Source of the DNA: Rusavskia elegans
Taxonomy: Eukaryota; Ascomycota; Lecanoromycetes; Teloschistales; Teloschistaceae
Length of the DNA stretch: 64,000 nt
Direction: 5' to 3'
Assembly: GCA_011316305.1 (NCBI GenBank)
Contig: SAUG01000151.1
Coordinates: 1-64,000, forward strand
The stretch's first letter is position 1. Each line of letters starts with the position of its first letter. This document shows positions 1 to 10,658 of the stretch, one piece after another. Below the pieces are notes generated by a model. The model worked only from the letters and a program-made list of their open reading frames with translations, was not told the DNA's origin and made no database searches. The position numbers were made by a program, and so were the translations under genes.

Positions 1-187
1 ATGCTGTCTTTTTGGCAGATTCCATCTCCGCTGGGGGGCTTGCATGTTTTGGGAGCTGAAGGAGCGGGAGCAGAAGGGCAGCATCGGATGTCGGCAGCCG
101 TTCCGGGGCAGAGACCCGAAACATAAGCGCCGCCAGGGCACGCGATGCTGTCTTTTTGGCAGATACCGTTTCCGCTGGGGGGTTTGC
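1..187. repeat. 144-bp in-frame tandem repeat encoding a Cys-rich module
   Basis: The stretch at 1-43 recurs at 145-187 with few mismatches (both begin ATGCTGTCTTTTTGGCAGAT on the plus strand). The offset of 144 bp equals 48 codons, so the repeat adds whole cysteine-rich modules to the minus-strand protein without changing frame. The array continues beyond the window. Confidence 0.75.
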
Positions 188-1885
188 ATGTTGGGGAGCC
201 AGTGCTGGAGGGAGGAACGGTGGTTGATTCGGCTGGACCAAGGCCTGTGTCGATTGGGAAGCAAGCGTCGCCGAGGGGTTGGGAGAACTCGAGGAGGGTC
301 TTGGACCATGAGGGTTTGTTGTCAGCGTCGCCGAGATCGAGGTCGATTTGGAGCGACAGGGATTCGGTTGCTTTGTTCTCGAGTTTGACGCCGGTGACAG
401 ACTCGCTTGAGGGGCATACGCCGTTGGGGTCTGCGGCAAAGTCAGTTATTGTCATTGCAGTAGAGTAAGTGTGATTTACCATAAGTGGCCGACAACGTGG
501 ACGATATCTCTGGGATTTTCATGGTCAAGGCAACATCAGCTGTTGCAACCTTGATCAACTCAATACCAAAGGAAATTTTTGGTTGGGAGAAAGCGGCCAA
601 GGTGATGGAGGCATCGAGCTTGGTGACCTTGAACGTTGGGGTCAGGGATCCGCCATTCCATCCGGTAGCGGAGCTTTGGCTGGGGTTGTTGACATCGGCC
701 ACAACTATCGCATTATTTGGCAGACCAGCTTCGAGGCCGAACCGTGCAGTGGCAGTCCCAGCAATCGTCACGCTAGTACCGATCTCGTATGACACTGTGG
801 CACCAAGCTTGAAGATTCCTGGGACGGCGATGCCAGCTCCTGGGATGGGCGCTGCAAATATCTCCTTGTTCGCTTGCAACGGCGTTGGAGACTTGCTGGC
901 GGTGACGGTCGCTTCGAGCTCCAATTTGGCCTTGAAGTTGCTCGGTGAGACCGATAGGGTGAGATCTTGCAGGATGAACTTATCGACGACAATACGTCCT
1001 TGAACCTGCCAATTCCCAGTGAAGTAGCAGTCGACGCAGTCAAGGGAGAAGCGTCCTTCCTGGTCCTTAAAGATTTCAGTCTTCTGGCCTGGGCTTCCGA
1101 CGTTTACACCAAATGTCACGCTCTTGGTATCGTCGAATTTTCCGGTCGCGGCGTCGAGGACGTCTTTCCCAACATTGGCAATATCGCCCCAAAAGCCACG
1201 AGGCTTTAGCTTGCTTGCCTGGGGTATCATTCTGCCGAAGTCGAGTTCGTACGAGCCAGCGACTTCGGACCACTCTGTCACTGAAGTGCGCATGCTGATG
1301 GTGAGATCTGCAGAGTCCTCTGTGACACTCGAAACCCTGATAAGAGATAGTCAGCTTCTGAAAGTCATGCCTCAGCTATGCAACCCACTTGTATGGCTGT
1401 CTCTCGTCTGCTGGTCCACAACCGTCATGATTGGCAATTAGTAGAAATTGTTGGCCATCGTGTTCATTGATATAGCTCCAGATCTTCAAAGCATAGTCGT
1501 ACGCTCCCTTAGAGGTGAAGGTTAGGGACATAGCACCATCGTCACCTTTGCAATCGACGGCGGAAGTGAGACCTTCGAAGCGCTCCATCAAGACAATCGG
1601 CAGTCCACTGAGAGCATATAGAGTCATGTTGGCAAACAGCAGTTGACCATCGTCGCCCGGTCGTCCGTAGATCAATTGCGTCTGAGATCCAGGTTCCAGC
1701 TGAGAGAAGTCCTCTTTTTCTCTGCGGTGCAAGCCAACAGCAGACTCGTAGTTCCGGAGATTGATAGGATGAAGATTCATCGATTCGTCGACAGGCGACG
1801 ATGTTGAAAAAAGAGGTTCGGCATGACAGACAGCTATGAACAGGGCTGCTGCTGTCAGCGACAGCGACGAGAGGACCTTGTGCAT
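1..1885 (-). CDS. Secreted protein with DUF7029/DUF7223-like body and Cys-rich repeats (3' partial)
   Basis: Three exons read on the minus strand: 1389-1885, 480-1336 and <1-430, joined by 52-nt and 49-nt introns with GT-AG ends and matching phase. The protein starts MHKVLSSLSLTAAALF, a clear signal peptide cleaved near residue 22. The first 170 residues contain a block with a conserved DGAMSLTF / YINEHDGQQFLLIANHDGC pattern that I associate with fungal DUF7029; the beta-rich second block resembles the partner domain DUF7223. Both names are from memory. After a TVPPSS-type linker come cysteine-rich modules (TCKPPSGNGICQKDS...CPGG...GLCPG...CC) as seen in fungal wall-associated and lysozyme-like proteins. 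The gene is cut by the window edge inside the second module. No enzymatic activity can be assigned; an extracellular or wall-binding role is inferred. Confidence 0.75.
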
Positions 1886-3122
1886 AGCGGCGAGAAGTGC
1901 ACGTCAAGAGGGGTGTTGAAGACTACCGAATGGATCGTTGTGGTGTTCCAGATCCAATTGCACGCTCATGTACCGACGACAAGACTTGGAGGCGACGGTA
2001 ACAGCTCCGATACAGACCAGACCCCGGACTCCAGGTATCGCAGTGCTTTTGAGCTGCCGGGTCGACGAGGCTACGATGACCCCCATGAGGATGGCGGCCC
2101 TCCTTGCTGCCTTCAATTTCGTGATAAGCGAAGAATAGCATATTCCGGGGTAGGGGGAACGCCATAGCGCGTTGATGAAACGGCGGGACCTGGCAGTGAT
2201 ATGGCTAAAAAGCGGACCGTACTGTGAGCCTCTGCAGTGAGTGGAGGAAGACACGGGAAGTTGGGGGCCAACAGGTGAGGCTAAAGGGGCGGAGCGTTGG
2301 CAGGGAGCTGCCAAGAGTCCGCGCCGTACGCCCTGCTATTAATCCCAACGGATCATCGCATGATCATTTCTGCTGATGCTCGCTTGAGTGGGAGACGTGT
2401 TTCATTCTGGGACCTAATCAGAACGTTGCACTTTCATAACGATCTTCAATCTTCAGTTTGAACAGCTCCGAGCTTTTTGGATGCTTGACAACAGTCAGCT
2501 CGCTCTTCAGCCGTGCTGCCACTGGATGTCTTCCACTGGAAGTTCGGAAGCGATTTGCATCCTAGTCATCTAGATGTCAGCTGGGTGGATGATCTTGTAA
2601 TAGAAAAGCGGGTGGCTCAACCAATAGGTGGACACTTTTGGTGAACGCAAGCAACTGCTCTTCGTCCTCGCCGACGCTTTTTCTGCAATTGCAGGTTTGA
2701 GAAGGAAAGAGAACAGTTTGCAGAGAGGACAGAGTTACCGTTACGCTACTCATACTCTACTCCGTGAAATCATGTATAGGGAGCACAGTACCTCGAGTAC
2801 CACGAGGATTCTCAAGCCAACCGGAACATCACGTGATTAGGGCTCCAGCCCTTCATCATCCCCATCCTTCGCCACCTTTTCTCGCTTCCAGGCTCTCCTC
2901 GGTCGTATTATTATTTTTAATCACAAGTAAAGGATGGCTGTAAACCACATGATCGATCGTCGATAGAGTCATGGCGCAATATCCAAGAGCTTGATCAGCT
3001 AAACCCGTTGCTTCAGTCCCTGAACGAATCATGTTGTTTTGCTCATTCCCAATTGACCCTTCTGCTATGGTATAACTTCTGTAAAAGGCCTTATCGCTAT
3101 GTATATTATGACTTGCTTACAG
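1886..3122. other. Intergenic region, no supported gene
   Basis: Upstream region of the secreted-protein gene on the left and of the F-box-like relic on the right. Open frames here are short, lack recognisable motifs and overlap each other on both strands. I see no RNA gene or repeat. Confidence 0.5.
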
Positions 3123-3903
3123 GCTAGAAACTTTTTGATAGAGCTACCGCTCCAGTTGCGCTGGCTCATTTACAACCGACTACTTCTCCGATCTGAATTT
3201 GACCTTCCTCCATGTCGACGCCCCGCTCCTTTCGGCCTCGAAGCAGATTCGTGACGAGGCCTTTCCTTTCTACTACAATCACGTGCAAATCCATTTCAAC
3301 AGCTCCGAGCACTTCTTGGACCTCTCTCTCGGCATTGATTCTTATCTCTTGTCTCATCTGAGGCATTTCTCCGTGGACGCCTACCCGTTTTCATTCTGTC
3401 CAAACCATGAGGCCGACTCCACTCCTCGCTATGTACATTTCAGCGAGACCCTGCCGCTTCTTCCAGGCCTTCAACTTCGGATATTGGAGATCAGAGACAT
3501 GTATCACAAGCCCGCATTCCGGAACGAAAGCCAGTTCTGGCACTCCTACGACTCGGTGGGAGTCATCATCAATTCTCAAGGTTTCAAAGAATTTACATAT
3601 GTAAAGGCTAGGATGCAACTCTCGGATACAACAATTTCCGACATTAAACCAAACAGGTGTGACGCTGTGGTTAAAGAACGAGGCGGAGTTGATTCAGGTG
3701 CAAGCGTGGAGGTATTTCGACCCGCTGGATGCGGTCCCCAGATAGCCGAGCCCGAAATGCACACTCCAAGTGCGGCTCGTGACTTTGACTACACTGAAAT
3801 AAGAATCAAACGAGGACGGGCGGCTGACTACACAATGAAAGAACGCCAAACGTGTTGTACTCACCTCAGTGGACTCCTGCAAATGCAGACGAAAGCGCTA
3901 TAA
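3123..3903 (+). pseudogene. F-box-like / 2EXR-type protein relic with frameshift
   Basis: A probable acceptor (TTACAG) precedes position 3123. The first frame encodes a segment of the form FLIELPLQLRWLIYNRLLL, the hallmark start of fungal F-box-like or 2EXR proteins (ELPLELR..IY..LL). The homology continues without a gap only in a different frame from about 3199 (DAPLLSASKQIRDEAFPFYY), the usual 'LL...+QI..EA..+FY' element of this family. A one- or two-base lesion around 3192-3202 is the simplest explanation. Residues after about 3600 look unlike the family and may be intronic. No start codon is obvious. These proteins are often numerous and poorly conserved in fungi; function unknown. Confidence 0.45.
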
Positions 3904-4691
3904 ACTTGAACCAGACTTTGAGAGAGCGGCAATCGAAAGGTGAAGGTGTAACGAGGGTGGACTTACAGGTAGGGTCTCCGCACACAGCAGCTTCTATACT
4001 TCCTCGCAACGATATTGCCGTCAGTCTACTCCAGCTTTCCTGCCATTTTATTACCTACAAATTCCTATCGGGAATGTCTTGCGAACACCCAACGCGACAG
4101 AGCAGAGTACCATGCTCGAAAAGGCACTTGCGGATTGAAGTACTCCTGATAAAATGGTTCTGTCGTTTGGAACGAGTCTCTATATGACAGTTTGGTCTGA
4201 TGCATGGTTGGTTGTGATACCCACATCATGTACGAGTTCGTTCATTGAATGACGCGGTATTGCGAGCCAGCAAAAACCTACCCCCGAGTTGTGATCAGCG
4301 GGGCCGAGACACCCCACGCCATGCAAAGCGTCCAAGGCATGTCCTATTAGTACCGTATATACCACGATGGGGTTTCGTGGGTCAGGGTAAATACGTCACC
4401 AGGAACCTTCTTACGTAATTAAGTCCACAACCGAGCATGGCCGCTTCTCGTCCACAAAGTCAAATGGTTTCGGAGATTTTCATCCCACATCGTCATGATA
4501 TTACCGACCTTCTCCGACCTCCTGTCGCTGTTGAAAGGTTCGAAAGAATAATCAAAGAAAGGTAGTAGAAGGGCAGAAGATACTTGGTCTGTGCACTTAC
4601 GGACACGCCCTTTCGAGCATCCATCAATATACGACGGCACCAAACAAGAATAGATGAACCTTCCGCACGCTACAACCTTCTTCGTTTTGCA
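3904..4691. other. Intergenic region upstream of the MFS gene
   Basis: No convincing coding sequence. Short open frames on both strands overlap and carry no motif. It presumably contains the MFS promoter; no clear TATA element stands out. Confidence 0.45.
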
Positions 4692-6264
4692 ATGTCGGAT
4701 GGCACTCTCATGAGCGATTCGACACCTGCCCCGCCGAAGCACTCTCTCGAAGACTCCTGCAATGCTTGGGAAAGGCATCCCGATAATCCTTACAATTGGC
4801 CCGAGCCCAAGAAGTGGAGGATTGCCCTGCTCGTAGCTGCCGTCGTCCTGCTCGTCGGCCTGAACGCCACCTCTGTAACCACGCCTGGTCTGATCATTGC
4901 AGAGCACTTTCATGTCGCTGACACTGCATTTCCACACTCGTACTGGCCTGTCACCGTCTGGAACACCGGTGCCGCCATCGGACCCATGGTTGGAATGCCC
5001 TTGCTGGAGAACTTTGGCATCAGAGAAGGGTATTTGGTATACCTCTCTGCATGCATTCCTCATCCCCCAAGAGACTAATTGCCGTGGTCTCGAAGATCCT
5101 GTACCTGGTGTTCACCGCCATGGTGATCCCGCAAGCCCTCGCCCAGAACTTCGCAACGCTTCTGGTCGTTCGCGCAATCGCAGGACTGGTCGGAGGCGTC
5201 CTGCAGAATCTATTGGAACAAGTGGCACCGGATGTATGGGCCACGGACAAGCAACGCAATCTACCTATCACCCTTTACACCTTTGTCTACATAAGTGGTG
5301 TCACACTGGGCCCGGTACTAGGTGCAATTGTCCATGAGTTGTCCTGGCGATGGTAAACTTTTTTTCTTATTTTCCGGAGCGCATCGAATAACGAATGTAC
5401 AGGGTGTTCTACATCCAGCTCATCATCTACGGTACCATGATCCCTGTCGTCCTCACAATCATGAAAGAAACCAGAGGCCCAATCATCTTATCCCACCTGG
5501 CCAAAACCGACCCAACTCTCGCAAAAGCAGCCAACGAGTTCCCGCGTCCCAAAATTTCAGCCCTCCTCTACGACGCCATCGCCCGTCCCGCCCATCTCCT
5601 TTTCACAGAACCAGTCATCTTTTTCCTCATGCTCTGGGCCGCCTTTTGCTTCGGCCTCGTCTTCATCATGACACAGAGTATCCCCCAAGTTTACCACGCC
5701 AACTACGGCTTCAGTGACTCCTCTAGTGGTCTCGTCCAAGTATCTCTCTTCGTTGGCGAGGCAGTAGGATTCTTGGCTTGTCTTCCGCAGAACTCATATT
5801 ATCAACGCTCCGCCAAACGCAATACCCTGAATCCGGGAACACCCATCCCGGAAGCTCGTCTCCCGCTAAGTATTCCTGCAAGCTTGCTCGGTCTGGCCGG
5901 CGGACTCTTCTGGTATGCATGGGCTAGTTTCCCGCATGTTCATTGGATGGTTCCTACCATGGGTTTGGCGTTCGTGGGTTTCGCGATCATGATTATTATC
6001 ACGGCGGTGGATATGTACATCACGGATGCATATACCAAGTTTGCGGGAAGCGCGATCGCGGCGGTTGCGCTGGGGGAGAACTTATTTGCGGCCTGGTTGC
6101 CGTTGGCGGCGAAGAGCATGTATACGACGTTGGGGTTTCAGTGGGCCAGTAGTCTTTTAGCGTTTGTGGCGGTGGTGTTGACGATGGCGCCGGTTGTGTT
6201 GTGGTGGAAAGGACAGGTGATCAGGGGGAAGAGTGGGTTTATTAAGGAGGCGAAGGGGCTTTAG
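4692..6264 (+). CDS. MFS transporter, DHA1 drug:H+ antiporter-like
   Basis: Three exons: 4692-5036, 5096-5352 and 5403-6264, with introns of 59 and 50 nt; phases fit and give 487 residues. The N-terminus carries the DHA1 hallmark before TM1 (AWERHPDNPYNWPEPKKW). It is followed by a first helix ending in LNATSVTTPG, a region FATLLVVRAIAGLVGG matching the conserved motif around TM4, and later helices such as IFFLMLWAAFCFGLVFIMTQ. Twelve membrane spans fit the length. Family knowledge: DHA1 carriers export drugs, polyamines or secondary metabolites at the plasma membrane; the substrate is not predictable here. The first intron is the less certain one: its acceptor CGAAG is not pyrimidine-rich, and an alternative 44-nt intron just upstream would also keep the frame. 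Confidence 0.85.
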
Positions 6265-6281
6265 GGGATTGGGAAGGTGAA

Positions 6282-6382
6282 GGTATGTTCCCATCACTTC
6301 GTCTGCTAGCGTGCTGGTTCAGCTCTACCAGCCCCTGACTGGGCTGAACGAGCACGCATCTTAGCAGACGAAGGTACATACC
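6282..6382. repeat. Imperfect ~100-bp inverted repeat (hairpin) 3' of the MFS gene
   Basis: The left arm contains TTCGTCTGCTAGCGTGCTGG and the right arm GAGCACGCATCTTAGCAGAC; with flanking GGTATGT/ACATACC and an inner CAGCCCCTGACTGGGCTG loop the whole block folds back on itself. It begins 17 nt after the MFS stop codon, so it would sit in the 3' UTR. It could be an RNA hairpin or a small inverted-repeat transposon relic. Confidence 0.7.
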
Positions 6383-7433
6383 GATGGCGCGTCCGATTTG
6401 GCTGGTAGTTGAGGTGGCAGATGACTGGTTTGCCGGTCGAAGGGAAATACTGTTATCCAGAAACGTTATACAATTGTGCAGGAATTTTATGGAGCTGATC
6501 ACGTGATACTGCCGAATCAGGCTTACCGCATTCTTGGCGCCCACACACCGTAAATTAGCTTCTCCGTAGATTTCGGATCATCATCGATCATCACGAATCA
6601 TCATGCTCCAACCTCACATGCCTCCGTCCTCCACCGGTCCTCAGTAGGTCTCATCACGGCAACTGCAGCCTCACACGTATCGACCATCGTAAACCGTGTG
6701 GATGGGTAGATGCTTAATTGAGTGCATACTGCTTCAACTCACTGATCCCTCTCCATCGGATCTTGTGTGGCCGAAAACACCACCACTGCACAAGCTTTGG
6801 GAAGATGACTGACTACTATAAGCCAAACTGTCCAATCTTTGCAAAGACGCAAGGATGGTATGCGGCAATCATCTTTCTCCACCAATGATCGATTCTTCAC
6901 TGCTGGTGAGTGATGTTCACAAGGCTTGTGCTGTTTTCTATTTTTTGTATCTGGCAGCAGTCCTGCTGTTCCTTTTTTCTTCCTTGTTCCTTGGATTTAA
7001 GCATCAAACACGGGCTCAGCCTCCGGGGTTTCTGGTTGGCTGTTCGGCTGCTGGCTCTGGATGCTGAGAGGAGCGGTGAGAAAATCTGCATGGAGAAATT
7101 GCATAATATGTAGCTTTCCTAAAGCTTGCGTCATGATTTGACCCTGGAGCGGAAAGTCACGTTATCTTGCACATCCTGCATTATGATTGCTCAGTTTCAA
7201 AGCAATGTTCGGATGAATACCTCTGCAATGAAGCACCTTCACCGTGAATGGCTTCTTCACCGACAAAGGTACGGTGTGCTCTGCTGAGCTTTACATGTGT
7301 AGCTTTGACGTGTAATGTGCCGTTGGCTTCCTGAATCTGCATGCAACTTGGCCAATATGGGCGTCAGCTCTTTGACAGCGAATGGCACAGCAAACATTCA
7401 CGGGCCTTGCAGGAAGGGCCTACTTGACTCTTT
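6383..7433. other. Intergenic region, no supported gene
   Basis: AT-moderate sequence with only short unrelated open frames. It contains the presumed promoter of the P450-like gene. Nothing else recognisable. Confidence 0.45.
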
Positions 7434-8912
7434 GTGGTGTCTTTGCTTCAGCTTCCACTGGCCAGCATCTTTGTCCAGAAAAGACTTAAAAGGGCTCCTT
7501 CGTGTGAGGGTTCAAAGATTACACCAGAGCAAAATTCATCAAGTATCACAGTGCCAGCTTTGGAGCTTCTCCAGACTCTTCTTGTACTCGTTCCAGCTAT
7601 GCTACTCTTCTTCCTCAAGTACTACCTTGCAAAATTCTCTGGCCTAAGACCACTGGATAGTCGCCTTGGATTTCTAACAGCCTTCGTGGCTGTTTCCGTG
7701 GCCTTTTGGCTTTTCTGGCCTTGGGGAAAGCATGGTGAGAAGCCGACTGTACACCGCTTCTCTGATCCAGCGGTCTGCCTCAAGATACTCCGAAACCTAC
7801 CATACGGTGATTCCCTTGGAGCCAACAAACTCTCGCATGAGGTTTCAAGAGCAACCCCCAACCAGCGCTTAGTGCGAGCGTTTCAGATCGACAACGGATT
7901 CACCACGAGTGACAAGCACTATAGCAGGCAGTTCAAGAACGAAGCTGTCAAGCAGCTTCGTCATATCACAAGTACTGATCGTGGAGGCTGGAGCCAGATT
8001 GCCACGTTAGCACATGACATCGCTTCGACATACTTTCGCAAGATTACGTCAAACAAACGTGCTGGTCTGGATTTGATCGTCCAAGTCGTTACCCTGAAGG
8101 TGGTACTATGGATATTCCTTGGTGTCGATCCGGCTGCATGTACAGATGGTACGGCGCTTACCATCGCCCGGATGATCAACCTCCTGTGGATCCAATCAAA
8201 ATCAGAAACCGGGAGCCAGTCCACCGACTTCTTCCTTCTGAAGCTCCTCCTGCAGGAAATCGGACTTGATTGGAACGACAACAAAGGCAACCCACTAAAC
8301 ATATTGCTCCCAGCCTACGAAACGCTTTGGAGAGTCGTCGCTCGTTGCCTGGTTGAGGTTGTGTTTCGACCGTCGGCAGATGCAGAATGGCTTTACATTC
8401 TCAATATCTTCAGAGCAAACCCTACCTCCGTAACTTTCTCGACCATCCAACCGTGCAAAGACAACGTGACGGTGGAATTCCTTGTCAACGAAGCCCTTCG
8501 CCTGTATCCGCCCACTCGACGCATTTATCGCCACGTCCATCCGGAAGGAAGACAGGAGCCAGAACTCCTTGCAGCAGACATCGAACAGTGCCACCGCCTG
8601 CCACACATTTGGGGCGAGGACAGTCACCGATACCGGCCTGTGAGATGGCTTTCGGAGGATAAAAGCATGCAAAAGGCCTTCATGCCTTTTGGAGGTGGTG
8701 ACTGGATCTGTCCGGCGAGCTCTGGTTTTGGTACTATGATGATTGGTGTTTTGGTAGCAACGTTCGCCAGGATCATTTCTGCGGATGACTGGGAACTCCA
8801 GTTGCGTGGAGAAAGTCCAGATGACGGTTCTCAGATCCTGGATGACGAGACAGAACTCAACTCAGACCGGCACGAGAACACCGCATGGGAAATTGTCAAA
8901 CGGATCCAATAG
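7434..8912 (+). CDS. Cytochrome P450-like protein with atypical heme loop
   Basis: A single uninterrupted frame of 492 codons. Two hydrophobic segments near residues 42-62 and 75-95 could anchor it to the ER. The C-terminal half shows P450 order: the K-helix ExxR as NEALRLYPP, then a meander element YRPVRWL, then a cysteine loop FMPFGGGDWICPASSGFG followed by a hydrophobic L-helix. The usual FxxGxRxCxG is altered: Trp replaces the Arg/His two residues before Cys and Pro-Ala follows the Cys, so the family Gly is absent. I recall a divergent fungal subgroup with 'CPA' at this site. It may bind heme with altered chemistry or be catalytically impaired. The region where the I-helix (AGxxT) should lie shows no clear match. 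The start codon is uncertain; an in-frame ATG near 7599 is an alternative. Confidence 0.7.
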   Translation: MVSLLQLPLASIFVQKRLKRAPSCEGSKITPEQNSSSITVPALELLQTLLVLVPAMLLFFLKYYLAKFSGLRPLDSRLGFLTAFVAVSVAFWLFWPWGKHGEKPTVHRFSDPAVCLKILRNLPYGDSLGANKLSHEVSRATPNQRLVRAFQIDNGFTTSDKHYSRQFKNEAVKQLRHITSTDRGGWSQIATLAHDIASTYFRKITSNKRAGLDLIVQVVTLKVVLWIFLGVDPAACTDGTALTIARMINLLWIQSKSETGSQSTDFFLLKLLLQEIGLDWNDNKGNPLNILLPAYETLWRVVARCLVEVVFRPSADAEWLYILNIFRANPTSVTFSTIQPCKDNVTVEFLVNEALRLYPPTRRIYRHVHPEGRQEPELLAADIEQCHRLPHIWGEDSHRYRPVRWLSEDKSMQKAFMPFGGGDWICPASSGFGTMMIGVLVATFARIISADDWELQLRGESPDDGSQILDDETELNSDRHENTAWEIVKRIQ

Positions 8913-9936
8913 GGGTTGGAGAAGCAATGAATGTTGGGCAGGTGGGATATTGGTTGGCGGAACCTCAGGGCCTTGGAAAACATGTACATAGATAGATCTC
9001 TTTGCTTCTGGGAGTTTGGGGGTAATGGCAAAACAATATCTCATGATCAAAGAGGACACTTAGCTGGTTGAGGCTAATCTCATCTGTAATGGCTCGAGGA
9101 AGGAAGAAGCTATTCATAGAGGCTCTGCTATCGAAAGTTATGCTTGGCAGTCTGACCAAGTGGTAGAGATGTTGTACAGGCTTTTTCAACATGCTTCCCC
9201 ACGGAAGTTGAAAGATCCTTGTACATCGACCCCATGCCATGTTACATTCACACAATCTCAGCCCTCTGAATGCTGTTTCCAGCCAGAACCGATTCCTGCG
9301 CTTGGAGATTCCGCGTGCGCCCTTAACTTATAGTAACTTCCGCTGGATTCCCAAGCTGCTCCTTCTTTCCATCCCCCCAATGATCGAACGTAGCTATCGA
9401 ATGACACAAAGCAGCCATAGCTACTCCGAGGTTCTTGAATAGCATGTTTGTATGCCGGTGGATCGTAAGGTCTCGCTCCTTTTGCGGATTATAGTCGGAA
9501 TCGAAGCTGAGAATGTTTACTCATGTATATCAACGCTATGTTCTCCAGGCTCTGATATAATCTTACCCATCTCCAGCCATAGCTGAGATGTACTATAAAC
9601 CGAATATTAGCTGTTGCGGGCAGGTATGAATTTGAGAAATCTGAGGAAATGCTACGACTCATCGATTCCAATGAGTATTCGCTGATCTATTCACATGCTT
9701 CAGTCATTATCATCGATGACAGTAGGCGTGATAAGTGCACAGGATGTCATAGCGTAACTCATGACCGAGTAGGTATAAAAGCCGCTCTTACCTTTTGAAA
9801 TTCTTTCTCAGACCCAGCTTTTTTATCTATCGCCAATTTCTTCAGGGAGTCCAACTACGCTACTCTCTTCTTTCTCTAAGAACGGAAATATCCGGAATAT
9901 CAACAGCCAGCGATCTAAAAACCGTTTTTCTTTACT
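8913..9936. other. Intergenic region, no supported gene
   Basis: No coding sequence with recognisable motifs. Only the TATA element near the right end (annotated separately) stands out. Confidence 0.45.
9774..9780 (+). promoter_or_regulatory. Candidate TATA box of the RNase III-like gene
   Basis: TATAAAA lies 157 nt upstream of the ATG at 9937 and is followed by a pyrimidine-rich stretch, a common arrangement for fungal promoters. Confidence 0.4.
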
Positions 9937-10448
9937 ATGTCCATAGTAACGCCCGCCGAAGTGCAAGTCTGCGAAAATTTTATCGACTACCACTTCAAGG
10001 ACCCCTCCCTGCTTCAAGCCCGCAGGGACTCCGGTCCGCTACAATACAAGACCGCACCACGACGAAGGCAACAAGCGTCTCGTAGACCTCGGAAGAAAAT
10101 TACACGCCTTTCTGACAAGCAAATGCTTTTTCGAATCAGGCGGCATGATGCGTAAGCCATGCTATCACTGTAACACCCTGGGGATGCACATATGCTAACA
10201 CACGCGCAGCTGATCTCGATCCGGAACAATTCGAAGGGCCAGCAGAGGAGTTGGCGGCTGGCGACGAGTTCATGGAGTTTATTGTCGAGGTCCAGGGGAA
10301 TGAGAGATCGACAGGGAAGACTATTATTGAGACACAGCAGGCGATTTTTGCGGCTGCTTGGTGTGATGGGGGCTTTGATGCTTATGTGAAGGTGTTTGCG
10401 AGTACTCTGCAGAGAGCTGGGGAAGCTGAAGCTCGTAAGGTGAGCTAG
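9937..10448 (+). pseudogene. RNase III-domain-like protein with a frameshift
   Basis: The frame from ATG 9937 encodes VCENFIDYHFKDPSLLQ, the start of an RNase III-like domain. After Gln27 the homology moves to another frame at about 10022 (AGTPVRY... then HHDEGNKRLVDLGRKLHAFL), and then runs through an intron at 10152-10209 (GTAAGC...GCGCAG) into a second exon. That exon ends with ETQQAIFAAAWCDGGFDAYV and a stop at 10446-10448. The switch is at the CCC run 10019-10021, where relatives would carry a few extra codons, so a small deletion or insertion is likely. No GT-AG intron can bridge it. The acidic RNase III signature is not clearly complete, so even an intact version may be non-catalytic, as in many short fungal family members. 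Confidence 0.6.
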
Positions 10449-10658
10449 GTAAGCGGGAGATAGGGAATCTTTGAGTGTTATATTTCAGGCAGTGGCTTTA
10501 TTATTTTTTTTACGAAGGGACTGGAGTACTCCATCGAGTAGTCGTCTGGGTGGCTGAAATAGGGTTTCTGTAACCGAAGGCATGCTCGTATTTAGTCTTA
10601 GATGATTCAAGCAGTGTTGGCAGATATATATTGTCAATTCGAAACTCCATCCCACACC

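Noticed and set aside
1904..2314. 136-codon minus-strand open frame
   Set aside because: No motif, overlaps equally long unrelated frames on the plus strand, no convincing start context; looks like chance.
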